64,000 bases of DNA from Echinarachnius parma (GCA_037951105.1 JBAMJV010004361.1:1-64000), one strand, 5' to 3'. Positions 25,241 to 40,100 are shown, counted from the stretch's first letter. Notes: generated by a model from the letters alone, not told the origin. Made by a program: numbers and translations.

Positions 25241-25799
25241 TAAATAAAATAATAAAATCAGTGGAACCACTCTTTCTCTTTTCTGAGAGGTCGTTTTGCA
25301 CCATTCCAAATAACCTAGATCCATGAAACCACAAACAAAAACAAAATATAACTTGTTCCCAGTACAAGTATTCACATGTTCAATTTTGTTGCTTGTTGGT
25401 TTCATGTTGTGAAACTTTTCAACTGTTCAGCATATGTTTAATCTTTCTTCCAGTCATGACCTGGTCAGGTGTCATATTAAAAATATTAAAAAAATTGTTT
25501 ACTTATTTTTTAGTTACTATTGCTCGTTTTATTGAACTATTCTGTTTTTTAAACAACTCAGCACAATTCTGCAACAGTGCTTCACTGTCACATGCATGTG
25601 TCACGTTTGATGTTTTGTTTATCGTTTGTTGTTTTTAATGTTTACCTTGAATAATTATCAATCATCTGCATTTCAGATATTCAGCATAAATTCATTTCTC
25701 AGCAGGATAACATGGACCCATCAATAAATGATAACATAAATATTTTCCAGTAGAACCATCCATCTTTAAATACCATCAAAACAACAAAAACAGTTACAG
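25241..25799. other. Intergenic, nothing recognised
   Basis: The end of this stretch and the 24,240-24,720 stretch share loosely the phrases GTCATGACCTG and AGGTGTAT, suggesting old duplicated sequence. No supported gene. Confidence 0.35.
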
Positions 25800-26165
25800 T
25801 CTCAGGACACACATTCAATCTTACAAACACAAATACACTCACCAGCCCACTTACACATGCACACACATACATGGAAATCTTCACATACAATATACAAACA
25901 TACATATGCACGCACAAACATACAACAATTTATGCACTGATATGCATACACACACAATGTGTACACGCCACCCATACAACCACATGCACAGATATACATG
26001 TAACCATTTCACACATTTTTTCTCTTTCTTGATGTATTGATTGTTATATTTGTAGGCGCTGCGATACCTTGTGAACAGCGATTTATAAGAAACCTATATT
26101 ATAATTATACACACATGCACACAGACATACATACAACCAGTTACGGAAAACACATATACACACAC
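25800..26165. repeat. CA-rich imperfect microsatellite
   Basis: ACACAC and CATACA motifs dominate in two blocks (25,805-26,000 and 26,105-26,165). The minus-strand open frames here read as Cys/Val/Met-rich nonsense and are excluded. Confidence 0.8.
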
Positions 26166-29100
26166 ATTCACGACCTTGAACCACATCATTTATATGTGTC
26201 AATGAAAGTACATTGATACCTTCCAACCAAAATTAAATTTTCAACCTTAAGAAATAGCAATTGCGCTCATCATTGAACAGCGACAAGGAAGATATAACAT
26301 ATAACTCCAGAGTACAACACCCCCAAAAAGTGCAGTATTGTGTCCTCATAACTAGCGATGCTTCGTTTTCTCCGAGAAAACCTACAGTATGACTATACTC
26401 AACCCAGTCAGTTACCATGAAATATTTCCTCTATTTTCAAATTGATAGTGGTTAGCAATAGGCAACCTCTTCAAAGGTTCAAAATATGTCAATACGATTG
26501 TGATCAACGAAAAATCGGCGCTCAGAGCGACGCAGCGTAACAAAAACAAGAGCATAATAAGACTCGATTATTTATCCTAAAAAGCTCATTGACGAGAAGA
26601 AACGCCGAAAGATACGATCCATTGCCTTTCCGCGTACATCTAAACAGGCATACATCTTTGGTTCCTTTTTTTACATATAGATAATCTGGCCTTACTTTAT
26701 TTTGTACGTTTGATGACGGATGTCACAATTTTACAACAGTTTTTTGCACAAACTTTGAACTGCTGCTGAGAAACTCTGCTGTTAGCTGCACTGGTGCATT
26801 GCAATTGCAATTGCATTACGGTGCCGGTCAATGCCATAGCTACAAGGGTGAACCTGACCCAATGACATCATGAATTTAATACTATGAATACAATAGAATT
26901 TATATGAAAAGCAGCAATGTGTTGAATTATGTTTGTCGCATTGGTCATCAGTGGCAACAGATATTTTGTATTATCCTTATCAAAAGAAACGAAAGAGACC
27001 AATTATTTTCTTTGCAATAGTAAGCCTAATGCAGACGCTGTATGTAGATCACTCGATTTTTAAAACCCAAAATGCAAAATAATGCACTGAGAAATTAAAA
27101 AACATCTCAATATGCACAATGTTGCACAGAGAAATCCGAAATACCATGTCTTAGCTTAGTAGTTAGGAAAAAAGCCGAAACCATTATGAGGATGAAGTAG
27201 ATATGCAAGTAAAAATTTCATACACTCATAAGACACACTTTAGTTGTTCGGTAGGGACTGTCTCCATAGTCCTTTCCTGAAAAAAGAATGACAATTACAG
27301 ATTTTTAAATGAATTTGTATCATGAATATGTTTATGATTGCGTTACGAAGATGATTGTTTTTTTTTGGAAGACTTAAATGGTTGCAGCAATTAAAAAAAA
27401 ATATTAAAGATTTTGTAGAGATTAACTCTTGTGCCAGGGATTTGAATGGTCTATGGCAGTTGTGTGTATTGTAACTCGCAAAAATGCAAGCTTGGCACTC
27501 AAAGAGTTAAGGCATTATCAGACAAATGAGGACTCGGGTTCGAATCCCCGAGAAGCCCCATTTTCTTCGCTCATCTTTCACTTTTCACCGTTCTGAAAGT
27601 TTTTAAAAGTACATGTATGCAAAAAAGTTTATACTGTACCGCTTTTCACAAAGTTGTTTGTACTGCTGGAAATTATGAACGTATTTAACTCATGACATGA
27701 CGTGCGACTGTACTTTTACGAATGTGTTATTGTTATTTGCTGGAAACGATCGCAAAGTAAGCAATCTCTCTTCATACCGTTCCGTCCGGTTGAAAGGCAT
27801 GATAGATACGTTCATATTCAATGTAGAACATTAAAAGAGCAAGTCTAAAAAATAGCCGGTCTACGATAACATAAAAACGTTCTGTAATATTATGCAATAA
27901 GACAAGTTTATACACGTAAAGTCTTGATATTTAGTAGCCTAGAACCTGGGTAATATTTCATGGTAACTGACTGAGCCGAGGTGAATGCATTGATAACGTA
28001 TATATATGAATAACGAAAAATAGACGGTGTTGCAACTTTACAACTACATGTATTCTCTGACGAAAAGATTAAGCGAAGTCCACACATTTACTTTATTACT
28101 GAAGGAAATGAGCAGTTCTATTCCTTATCCATTGACACCTGTTTAGGACTGGTCACGCAAAAGCTGGGGTCTAATGCAAGTTATACCAGCAATCAAATAG
28201 TCTTCAACATGTTAATCCTTGTCTGTACAAGTCAAGTGTCTATAAAAAATGCTTGCAAGTTGATTACTAGTACAAGTATATCAGTCATCAGCAACAAAAC
28301 AAGTCAATCTCTCACATAACATAACATACAATTTCAAGTTTCAACATTCAAAGACAATTTGGCAACATAAAAATGGTATTTGAGGGAGCCATAATTTAAT
28401 CAGTCAATAACAAATCAAAAGCAATATTGAACATTGATGCACATGCAAGTGGCATTCTTTCTTTGTATCATTGATTAGATATTCTAGCGTAAAAGTAAGA
28501 GATTTTATGTTAGTTACAGCTGTTTGAAAAAGTTGTTATCTTTTAAAACTTACAAATCAGAAGTTAAAAGAAAACTTCCTCAATTTTCAAATATTGTCTA
28601 TTTTAATGATACAATGTAGTGGCTAAAAACCTTTGCATAAATTATTCAAAGTGTTAGATCTTACTCAACAATGTGTAATTAAAAAAACACACAACTATTA
28701 TCATTTCTAGAAGTATAATAAGCCTTGTGATTTTTATACTGTTCTTCAAAACTTAACCAAAGTACTTTCCTATTAAAAAGTTGGTTTATTTTTTGGTTAA
28801 AACCAAATTAAATCTCAAATGACAAATTCATACATATGATTGTTATTACTTTGGCTATAACAGAAAATGCATGTAAGATTGGTAATTGTAACTCGCATAC
28901 AGTAAATGTCAAAATGTTAACAGTTACCCACGTCAAATAACATGATTTATGAATACGGAAGGGCTTTAAAGGGTACCACCACCCAAAAATAATATTCTTA
29001 TAAATGAAAGGTAACATCTTTAATATTCAATTCCATCAACAAGTTCATAAAAATATGTTTCCAGAAAAAAATATATAATTGGGAAACGCATCACCATTCT

Positions 29101-30230
29101 AAAGCATGCGTTCATGGGTCTGCATGTACGAGACTACTTTGTCCAGAGCGAACGAATCGCCCGGGATTCTATTGTCTCCAAATGTATGCGTGAATAGCAT
29201 TGGCGCACTCGCAAATGTTTGACCCGTACGGAACCAGGAAATAGTAGTGGTTCCGTAAGTGGTGGAAATTAATTGCTTTGTTTATGAATTACACAACCCT
29301 TTGCAAAATGTTGGGTATCTATTTGATATCACAAAATGGTACCAAAACATATAATTATGTGTTGTTCTTTGCCTGGTGGTCCCCTTTAATGAATCACATG
29401 TACACATTAATAAAATCCATAGACCAAACTACCAAAGGAACAAGAATTTAAAAAATTGTAGTTGTACTATTTGTTTTTGTTTTTTGGGAAGTTTACCACC
29501 CCCCTCCCCCACCACAGCATTCATCTTTCGTACCTCAACATTTTGCCTTTTCTACTTTCAGTCAACCTAGCCCAAGTCAAACTCGAACAAGTTATATGAG
29601 TGAAAATTAGCAACAATATTGCGAAGTTGACGGTGTATTCCGATTCCCTTTACTTTGTTTTCTATTGGTTTTATCCACACATTTAAAGCTTTCATACAGT
29701 CCCAATTGATTTGACATCTTCAAGTTGAATATATTTACAATGCTGATACTAGACTTTTAAAGTTACTTGAAACAGACATAAACTGAAGTACACTCTGTAC
29801 TTGCTCAAGACAGAACATTCAGTGCAAGATATTTACAAATTGACTAGCACTCCCAATGATTAAAATGTTAACATCAAAACTAACAAAAGACAATTACACA
29901 AGTGTATAGTTATACAAAACGTTATGGCATGATCTACAAGCAGAATGTAATAATAAGAATTACAATGACATGTTACTCATAACAGGTGTTACGAAACGTA
30001 TGTACATGTTTTACAAATATCCAATAATAACAGCCTTTTCAGCACAAATGCATTAAACATAAACATACAACATCATGTGCATAATATACTTAATGCCTAA
30101 GGTAAGGAGGGGAGTAATCAAGGGATGCGAAGGAATATTTTTGTTTCTTTTTCCAGAGACTAGCTATGATCTTCAGACTGCCTGGTCAGGCCATCTAAAT
30201 GCCTAGCTCGATGGCCCTATTTAATGCATG
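26166..30230. other. Intergenic, probably includes NCOA5 3' UTR
   Basis: No coding exon is visible. The part just below 30,231 must include the 3' untranslated region of the minus-strand NCOA5 gene. One AATAAA on the minus strand lies at 28,785-28,790, but I cannot show it is used. A tRNA-like T-arm occurs at 27,534-27,561. Confidence 0.45.
27534..27561 (+). other. tRNA-like 3' fragment (B box)
   Basis: CTCGG + GTTCGAATC + CCCGAG forms a proper T-arm, contains the RNA polymerase III B-box consensus, and is followed by AAGCCCCA, which resembles an acceptor 3' strand. No matching 5' acceptor strand, D-arm or A box is found upstream, so it is not a tRNA gene. It may be the remnant of a tRNA-derived SINE. 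Confidence 0.4.
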
Positions 30231-31102
30231 TTAGTACATGGGGCGGCCACGAGGTGGCCTCATGGGGGGAGGGGGCCCACCCCTCATACTGTACGCCATG
30301 CTCTGTGCCTGCAGGGCCTGTACCTGCTGAGGGGTCATGCCAGTGGGAGGGATGTTGGCTGGGTTGATCCCCGCTGCCATCAGGCTGGCCGCCCCAGCCA
30401 TCTGAATCCCCTGCTGGACGTTTTGCGGTGCCTGTTTCAGCTGCTGCATGGTGCGGATAGCCTCCGCCTGGGCGAGGGCCAGGTTCTGCTGATCCATGGA
30501 GGCCGCTCCCACTTGCTGCATTCGGTTCGCTGCCTGCTGCATGACATTTCCTGGCATCATTGGTGGCCTTGGGGCCATGGCCATGCCCCTCTGCATAGGA
30601 TTGGCCTGCATTGGGGGCTGCGCAATGGGCACTGCCTGTTGGGGCTGAGATGCGCCGTTGTTGCCACCAAAGTTCCGCAAAAGATTAGGTCCCGTCTGGA
30701 TGAGGTTGTCCAGAGCCTTCTTGACGTTAGGGTTGTCCAGGTTGAGGGAGCTAGACACTGGGGTAGATGGGCCGCTCTGGGTTAGCGTGGTAGCTTGCAT
30801 GCTGGCCTGGGGGGAGGACATCAGGGGCATAGGGGATTGGGACGATATGAGACCCTGGCTAACAGCACGAGCAACTGATGTGGGAGTGGACAATAAGGAT
30901 TGTTTGGCAAGCCCAGCCAGCATTGCTTGCCTATTGACCATTGCCGTGGATGCTGCTACGGGACCATTTTGGACCTTTGGTGCTACTGCAGCCTGGGCCT
31001 CTGCAGCACCGACGTTGCTGCCTATCAGGCTTAGAATCTTGGCTTGTAAAGCAGTGGAGTCGTCTGGTTTTGGCTCTGTCTTGGGTGGTGGAGGTGGGGC
31101 AG
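30231..31102 (-). CDS. NCOA5: NCOA5 terminal coding exon (Q/M/P-rich tail)
   Basis: Encodes a proline run, ALQAKILSLIGSNVGAAEAQ, an Ala/Ser/Gln-rich linker, NLDNPNVKKALDNLIQTGPN, a Gln/Met-rich tract and a final RPPRGRPMY, then TAA at 30,231-30,233. The NVKKALDNLIQTGP motif aligns with NPSVQKALDTLIQSGP near the human C-terminus. Two plus-strand open frames of 185 and 175 codons lie antisense to it and are composition shadows. Confidence 0.94.
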
Positions 31103-34100
31103 CTGTAACAGAAATTAAGCCCAAAATGTTGTACATCAAAAAAATTGCATGGAGTGAAACAAGAGCAATTAGAGCAGCAGGCTGAATGAAGTTTACACGT
31201 ATGTCCCAATTATCTTTTCCCACATTTTTACAGTTAGGGGCAGGGCAATCTGAATAAATCTGCTCCTTACTTTGTCCAAAAGATAATTACCAACCCAATC
31301 TTCTTTAATAACACATAAAGTAGCTTTAATTTATCCCAACAAGTTAAAGGGAAAGATCATATGTCAGTGAAACGGCCCTTACCTTTCTCTTTTTTCCTCG
31401 GAGGTTGTCCCTGGTCTTCGGCCATGCGTTCTCTCATCTCCTCGAGGAATGTGATGACCCGGTCGACCTCGCTGACGGTCAGTTGGCGGCCGTCAGCCAG
31501 CAGACTGAACAGCTGCGACAGCGTCAACTCGACAGACTGACCATCTGCACCGGTTTTCACCCCGGGGGCGGAGCCTGAGGCCACGCCCCCTCGCTTATCT
31601 CGCAGCTCTTGCATGTAGCGGTCATAGTTTCTTGTAATAAGGCTCATTGCATCGTCCAGGGGCATGTTCCTGTGTTCTATTTGGGGTAGAGATAATATTC
31701 CGGTTTGGAGGGGAGAGGTTAATGGGGAAAACATGTGACAGATCAGAACAGCATTTTCAATAAAACGCAAGTACTGCCTGCCAAACACAGCTTAACCAGT
31801 AATATCGAGCACTCATAGTTACTTTAAAGTAATGCAATTACGTCGTCCAGATGCAAATTTCCATTTGTTATAGTGGTAGAGATAAATGGGGGAAAACCTC
31901 CTGCAATAGAGTTGAATACTGTACATCTAGAAAGAATACAATCAAAGACAGGGCACAGATTATAAAGAAAGAAATATTATAGTGAATCAACATCCAATCA
32001 GGTCAAAATGATTATGTGATGATGATCTGTTAGTTCTGTTCCGCTATATAAATGAAAAATAATATGATAATTTATCTGAAAAAGGAATAAGACAGACATA
32101 AAAACAAAATGGACAATATTCACAATCATAATTCAAAGCATTTAATGTAAATTTAAAATATAGATAATGCACACCCAATATCTGACACAGACAGACAACC
32201 AAAGACACACAGCTACATGTAGTAGTCTTGCAATCATTGCATGGCACATGTAGTGTATCCACCTTAATCATAATAATTAAATATTTTTTCTTTATAATAT
32301 ATATATCATGCATCCAACATCACAAAAACAAATGATATAAAAAAAGTATCAAACATTTTGTTCAAGCTTTATTTCTTACAACTTTAATAAAATTCCTAAA
32401 ATATCTGTGAAAAAAAGGAATACTGTTACAGGTTAATACATCGGGACCTTGGATTACATTTCTTTCCCATGCCCCACCGCTTAAAAACAAATGTGAATTG
32501 GAATGTTCTATCTTTTTACAGCACTTCTCGGCACAACATTGGTGCACCTGCCAAATTCAATTTCTGTGCCCTGTTCCTTCAGGTGAAAATCACTTTCAGT
32601 GAAATTTGACTCTTTCTTACCAAGTCTACAATAGGACTTTGTCTTGACTCGGACCCACTGCTGGTCAAGCTGTGTGGCATGCTTGTTATCAAATTATCTT
32701 GAATTTATCCGTTTGACCTTTGTGTTAACCCTTTTTGGCATTCGGAAAGGAAAGATATGACAATAGGATCCATAATCATGTAATTGTGAAATCTGAGCAG
32801 AGTAAAAACAGTCGAGCAACTGCTGCTTTGTTTCATCTTTATTGTATTTGACAGATGAATAAAGGTGTGTATGTTTAATACACATGTGCCAAGAAACAGA
32901 AAATAGTGACACATTAACTAGTACACACAAAAACAGATACAAGTGTGCTCCCTACACATACACCCAACGTTTACCAAGCACACATGCAAATTACACCACT
33001 GCACCAAAATGTAAATTTAGATACACATTCATACACACAATTAAAGATAGAACACATTAATCTCAATTTTCAAACTATTTCTACTCGCATGCAAACAAAA
33101 AAGAAGTAATAATGTGTAAGATGTATATCTCTCTGTAAGCTAGGATTTTAAATAACTTTTTTTGCTTTGTGTCATCAGGCATTCAAGCTAATGTTTCTGG
33201 ATCCCAGACCTGTTAAAAGAAAATATACACAGTATGAACTGAATTCTGCTTTACTTTTCATGACGCAAATGCTGTAATGCTGTGCCGTAATTCACTTCAT
33301 TGTATCATACAGTTCAAAATAAACGTGACAATTTGAAACGTTACCCTTGATCAATCATCACAATCATAGATGTATTGCGCTTACACTAAATTTGAAAGTA
33401 AACATTCTTGCTTCATGATATTATACACATTATTGTTATTTTAGACATTGATATACCCATATCTGTTGTTTACCGTGCCTTGCCATTTTGAAATGTTTTA
33501 TTTTTTCATATTTGACAGTGGACCAGGGTTTTCTATGTTTCACATCTTAGATTCTTCTGAATTCAATAAAGATGACAGGAGGCACAATGGACAAATCAAA
33601 CTGTTGAATGTTTTTGTAGTACGAATGAATATCACGTCACGTGACTGTGAACACACAGAAAGTATTATAAATGAGCTATCAAAGAAGCGTAAGCAAATCA
33701 TTTTTAATTTTTCCTCACTGTTTTATAATGATACGAGAGAATCGATTTTTTGGGGTAAAATATGAACATTTTGAATGTAACTTATAAATGTTTTAGACAT
33801 GCATTTAAGTCATTGGAGTCTTACATCAGTTCCATCACACAATTCACATTTCATGTTTTTTGTTAAGTGCAATTACGAAATATATTCAACAGTCGTATTC
33901 ACAAATCAGTCATCAATCATCATCAACATTGTCATCGCCATCATCATCATCGTCGTCGTTGTCATCATCATTGAATGCTTGCAATCAGTAACATATAATT
34001 CTAGCTTTTAACGTGTAAATCATTACTAACTACATGTACAGTAGTACAGGGCTCACTCACATGTTTTGGGCCGCAAACATTTAGAATTTAAATATAACAT

Positions 34101-37100
34101 TACTATATTTCACGGGTATGAATGATCCAGAAGCAAAGGAACCACAGATAGTATAGAACCATGACACATTGTAATCATCAATCAATTATCAATATCATCA
34201 ATTATTATTATTATTATCATCATCAAATCAGGAATAGAGAAATTTCAAATGAGATTTAAAAAGCTGATGGTTCTGCAGCAGTGATCTCAGGAATCAAACT
34301 TGGGCTGTTTCAAATAAAAAGATGTACAGATACATTTTTTCAATGCAAATTATTTCACTCGCATGAATAGGGCACGCAAAACAAAACTAAATAGTGCTGA
34401 AACTCTGTAAATTTGTCAATAACACCAATATCACATCACCACTACAATTATTATCATCAAATATGGGGGAAAGAATTTACACACTAGATAACAAAAGCAA
34501 GTGTTCCTGCATCAATGTTCTCAGGAATCAAACTCGAGGCTGTTTTATAAGGAAACATGGATAATTTTGTTTCAATGAAGATCTCGTTATGGCACGCTCA
34601 TCTGTGACTGTGACCTAAAAAAAAAAGCTAAACATGACAGAAAATATAAACAAGAAATACTTGTCTTGGAACTGAGCAGCACAACATTCAAACACAGCCA
34701 CACTCCATCTGAACTCGTACACTTGAATACACCATAGCAGAAAGGTTTATAAATCTTGGTTTAGATATGCATGATTCATGGATATAGAGATATTAAAATA
34801 AAATAACATGGACATTTGCCTTTAAAGAGATATAAACTTAAAAAATTAAATGCAAGCACAAACTCTCATTTCATACACTAAGAACTAATTTTAAAATTCA
34901 TTCTCTATTAATGCAGAATATAGTTTCTAAGTGTACTATTTGCCAAGTTTAACAAAACAAATTACAAGAATGAATGGATACATATTAATTTATGTTAATT
35001 TGTTTTTAATATTGCCATTTTATACTTTTCTTCTTGTACTCCTCCTAGGTCGAATAGGTAGAAAAAAAGAAATTTACAAGCACCAAGATGACACTGAGCA
35101 ATAGCAAACCACTCACACATAAAAAACAAACACAAACAAAAAAAAATTTCTAGAAATAAGCTCACTGGAAAGAACCTGCAAAGATAAAAATGATACATAA
35201 CATGTGCATTTCATAATTCATTCAAGAAGCATAGTATTAAAAGGAATTCTAAAAATACCAACGGTTCCAAAAAATACATAACTCATTCTCACTCGCCAAA
35301 ATTTCATTTTCGGATGCACTCAATACATAGAATATGAGATCACACAAACATTATTTTCTTTATACGGTACTGTACACACAAATAATCTCCATGCATTCAA
35401 GATGAATTAGCTTTCAGCATGAAGTTCTTAATCTTGCTTACAGACGCAATGCCGAAGTTTAGTACATTTCTGTTAGAACGTAACGTAAGGATCATATGCA
35501 GCGGATCGTTTGAAAGCGCGCATTTTGCCATTAAAAATGCCTTGCATTTTGCAAAAAATTCTAGGACTTTCACTTTTGTTGGAATAATTTTGATTCAAAG
35601 TATGATTTCCGTAAAAAATCAAGATTTGAATCAAACTTCATGGAATAGGGTACACTTTCAACACTTCTCAAATTGAAGAGTTAGAAAGGTTTTCATGAAA
35701 CAATGTACATTATATTCTCACTGAGAAAAAATATGCGGAAGAAAAATGTTTTTTAAGAGCTAGAAGAGATATATCGCTCCGAAATTAAACACAATACGGT
35801 ACCGTTCTACCAAATCGTTTATAGCGCAATACACAATGAACGACTCCCGTTACTTGACATATTAGTTTTTCAACGCTGCAACGCAAATAGCATGACAAAA
35901 GTATGTGCACATATTGGAGTTGCCTACCTACACCTAAAAACCCTTAGGATGCAAATCTTACCTTGTGGAGTGCCATGCAAGATATTCAGCGTCAATGAGC
36001 GGTGGATCTCGTGCGTATTGGACACCATGATGGCATAGAGGGCGCCATTCCTCGTAGCACCATCCAGCACGGCAGAGATGGATGCCTCGGCGTTGATGAA
36101 CATCATGTCCGTGGTGATGCCTAGACCGTTCAGTCGACGCTCAACCATCTCTGCATAGCCTCTGTTTAAAAAGAGAAGAAATTTTGATAAATTTGATTTG
36201 ATCTTTCTAAAATATCATGATTTACTTTTTGAACTAGAAGTTATGGAAAACTGTGCATGCTTCACATATTTTTTTCAGATTTACAATTGTCCACAAGATA
36301 TTTTTATTAGATTTGAAATCGGGTAGGCTGTACAACTCCCTTGGGTTTTATTTCAATTAATTTTGTAAACATAAAATAGGTGATACGCAGTACCACTTCC
36401 AAAAAGTAAACCAAATTATAAAATCTTTATCATAAAATATATGTGTAAAGCTTTCTTCTTTCTGAAGGGTACCACCAATACAACAAAGACTCTCTTGAAG
36501 ACGTGTAGGCCTATATGACATTGGCAATTTATGAAATAAAAATCTTACCTGGTGCAACTAATATGTGACCGGCCAAAGCAAAACCCGGCACTTGTCGGTA
36601 ATTCATGTTTTGAAGAAATTGGCATTTTAAGTTCACACAAAGTGTGTAAAAGACCTATGATTGTAAAATTGAAACAATCATATCTTCGCCAATTATTGAC
36701 CAATTAGTTAAAACAAAGCATCAAATGAAAGCTTGTGATGAGGCCTTTGTAATGGTAAAATCTACATTTTGATATTTACTGACAAGTGCCAGGTTTTGCT
36801 ATAGCCGGTCACATATATATTTGTTAATGATGGACATACAATCACACAGTGACATGGAAAAGAAAATACACATTGATTAGAAGATGGAGTTAAAATGAAT
36901 AAAATATAATACATAATAAGACCACATTTCTTTTGTTTTTCGTCTATAAACCAGTGCAGTTGCATTGAGATGTTGTTACTCACTTCTGAATTTTAGCTGC
37001 GGCTGAGCCATAACTGAAATAAATGAGAAGATAGCGACAGGTAAGCCATACATCATTCATACCCATGACGGGTCAAATTTATGTGAATTCAATAATTCCA

Positions 37101-40100
37101 CAGAGAATCAAATTCATGCTTCATGTCGAACCCAAAGAAACATTTACACTTTGGTTATGCTGACATTATATTAAGTAAAGCATATCTAGAATGAAAGATT
37201 AGTAAAAAATAAAATTAAAAAAATCATTTTCAGGTAAATTTACAGAAGGCTGTAAATTTGGTAAGATATTGAAATTGTTGAGTTATTCTGTGTATATAAA
37301 AATTAACACTGATAAACATTATGCTAACTTTTCATGAGGTATGAATGATAAAGGGCTTGCCTGTATAAGCTTCGACTTGCCTCCCCATTATTAAAATGGA
37401 TTACATTTGCAAACTGCTTTATTTGTGATTTCTGGTGTTTTTTTAGTTACATAAAGATACACATGAACTGTTTTAATGTTTTAAGAAGCCTAATTTTAAT
37501 ATTTACTCATGTGATGAATCAGAGGGAAAGAAAGAAAGTTGCTTGATTACACAGAGGCTCATAAATATATTGCTAGTCCGCGCCACAATTCGCTTGCATT
37601 ATTACCCTGGTCCTTGCTGGTACAGTTCAAACCAGCACAATTATCTTACTCACCATCAAAACTCCCCAGGGAGCATACCAGCTTGCTGTTAATTTTACTG
37701 TAACTAATGCAAACATTTTAACTCTACCAATACCATGCAAGGAAAAACAGCACTTGAGCTAGTGCAAACATCAGAGAGAGGTAGCTACTCATTTGACAAC
37801 AAAAAACAAAACAAAACATAGGGGTAAGTACATTTAAAAAGCAACAACATAATGTAATACATAGGGTGTGCCCCCCCCCCCTCCCATTCAGTCTGTCCAA
37901 GCTATGCCCTGACAGATAAGATGTCCACATATTAGCATTGACATAGATCTGCGGGGAGTTATTTTGTACCAGGGGAATGAATGGATAGATCACCCACCCC
38001 CCTGAACAAAAGATATTGCCTCCTGTATGGTGTTATACTAACACTAAGATAAATTTCAGCATCGATTTAAAGTACAAATCAATGCTGAAATCGATTTCAG
38101 TGTTAAGTGAAACACCCCCCAGATCTACGCCAGTGCACATGAGTTGTTAAACTCACCTCTGCTGTTTGCTGAGCACCAGTATCTCACAGTCCACAGGCTT
38201 GCCGCTGACTGGGGGCAGGTAGTCAGAGACGGTGGTAGATGGAGGGGGTCCTGAACGCCGTTCAAAGCTCTCGGATGGCCGCTCTGCTGGGCGCTCTGCT
38301 GGGCGCTCCGCTGGGCGGTCCGCTGGCCGCTCAGATCTGTCACGGGAGTATGGATCACGGCTGTCACGGGCATACGGATCTCTCCTGGAAAATAGATAAA
38401 TATATATATATTTTTTTAAAACTTGACTTAATTTCGCTGTGACAAAATATGTTTAACCTGTTGCTTACGGGAACCGGATGGGCTATGTACAAAGTCTATG
38501 GGGATTTTAGAATCTTATATTGAACGGGTTTGCTCATTTTAATTTATATTATTTCTGAATTAGCTTTCTCTATGTTTGAATTTACATTGAATTCAACTCA
38601 CCTTTCACTATACGGATCCCTCTCTCTGTCCCGATCCAGTGACAGACGATCTCTGCCGTCTCTCGGTGCATCTCTCTCTGGAAGCCTATCACGATCACCA
38701 AGACGATCACGTTCAGCAAGACGATCTCGATCACCAAGACGGTCTCGATCAGCAAGGCGATCACGCTCGTAATCTTTGTAGTACGGGTCATCCCGTCGGT
38801 AGGGGTCGTCACGTAAGTATGGATCATCGCGTGCATCCCGAGGGTCACGAATTGGATCCCGTGAATCACGGATAGGATCACGAGGATCACGAATTGGATC
38901 CCGTGAATCTCTCGGTGGATCCCGTGAATCTCTCGGTGGATCCCGTGAATCACGGATAGGATCACGACCATCTCGCAGTGGATCACGTGAATCCCGCAGC
39001 GGGTCCCGGAGTGGGTCACGCAGTGGATCCCTTGCATCCCTATCCCTGAGTGGATCACGAAGGGGGTCACGTAACGGATCACGCAGGGGATCCCGAAGCG
39101 GATCACGCAGGGGATCGCGCATATCTCGGTCACGGTCTCGTTCACGGTCGCGTGGCAGTGGAGGAGGAAGGGATCTGTCGTACGGGTCTCTCCTGTCATC
39201 TGGGAAACGTTCCATGTCACGCCTGAAATTCAATAGCACAAGACAAACAAGGTTTTATATAATGCACTGCATACAAAAAACAAATGTGAATACAAAAATG
39301 GTGTATCAACTATGAGGCGACATGTCAACTGAGGCATTTTAATAACACTTTATACAGATAACAGGAAAAATTATTGACATGTTCAACAACAAAAAACACA
39401 TTTATTCTTACTTACTATCGGAATATTGAAAATCATACATCATATTCCACGGCTATTTTTGCTCAACTTTCTTTATCTCTATAAAATTATGATGATAATA
39501 TGAAGTAATGCTCCAACAGTTTGAAATAATGAAAGATTTGTGGCTGAGTTTTGATCAGAAGTTCTTACCTTGCTGGGTCATCTCTGTAGTACGGATCTCT
39601 GAAGCGTTCTTCATAGCGCTCACGTTCTCTGTCGCGCAACGGGGAACGCTCTCTAGGTCGTGGCGGTGGAGGGAAGTCCCTGCCGTATGGGCCATAGGGA
39701 TCAAAATCTCTGGCCTCCCGGCTGAAAGTGTCAAAGAAAAATAATTAATACATTAATTGTCGGCATTTATTCCTGATTACACTTGAGTTGCAAAGGTAGG
39801 CGTATGTAAAGAATGTTTCAAAGTATTTATATAATTTGTTCATTATATTTCCTCTCATTTAGCAGCGAAACAGAATTTCATGGCCATCTACCGCTAGTCA
39901 CAAACTTGTAGACGAAATGGTCTCCTTACGGAAATTGAGTTCCACAGTATCTCCGACACCAAGGACTTTGCTCGCTTAGCCAAGCGTAACCAAGACCACT
40001 CCACCAAGCCTCTGTCATGGAGACATGACTTACAAAGGGCCACAAGTCCTAGAAGGGTGTAGCGCATACTCTAATCTGTGGCAACTCTTTACGAGACCAT

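Noticed and set aside
24897..26000. Gly/Pro-rich and Cys/Val-rich proteins on both strands
   Set aside because: Translations of poly-G/poly-C, AAAT and CA microsatellite tracts.
27534..27561. A tRNA gene
   Set aside because: Only a T-arm and an acceptor-like 3' strand are present. No D-arm, anticodon arm or pairing 5' acceptor strand can be drawn.
30228..31185. Two long plus-strand open frames (185 and 175 codons) over the NCOA5 terminal exon
   Set aside because: They lie antisense to a clearly conserved coding exon. Their lack of stops follows from the GC-rich Q/M/P/A codons on the other strand, and neither has a recognisable domain or splice context.
33170..33220. An alternative terminal exon in the large NCOA5 intron
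   Set aside because: A TTTTAACAG acceptor is followed by only about 11 open codons without conservation I can recognise. Chance acceptors are common in AT-rich introns.
38582..39220. Minus-strand 212-codon open frame offset from the RD-rich exon and plus-strand frames rich in RRSRSPRR
   Set aside because: Products of the 12-bp tandem repetition in NCOA5 exon 5. Only the RDPLRD frame keeps phase with both neighbouring exons.
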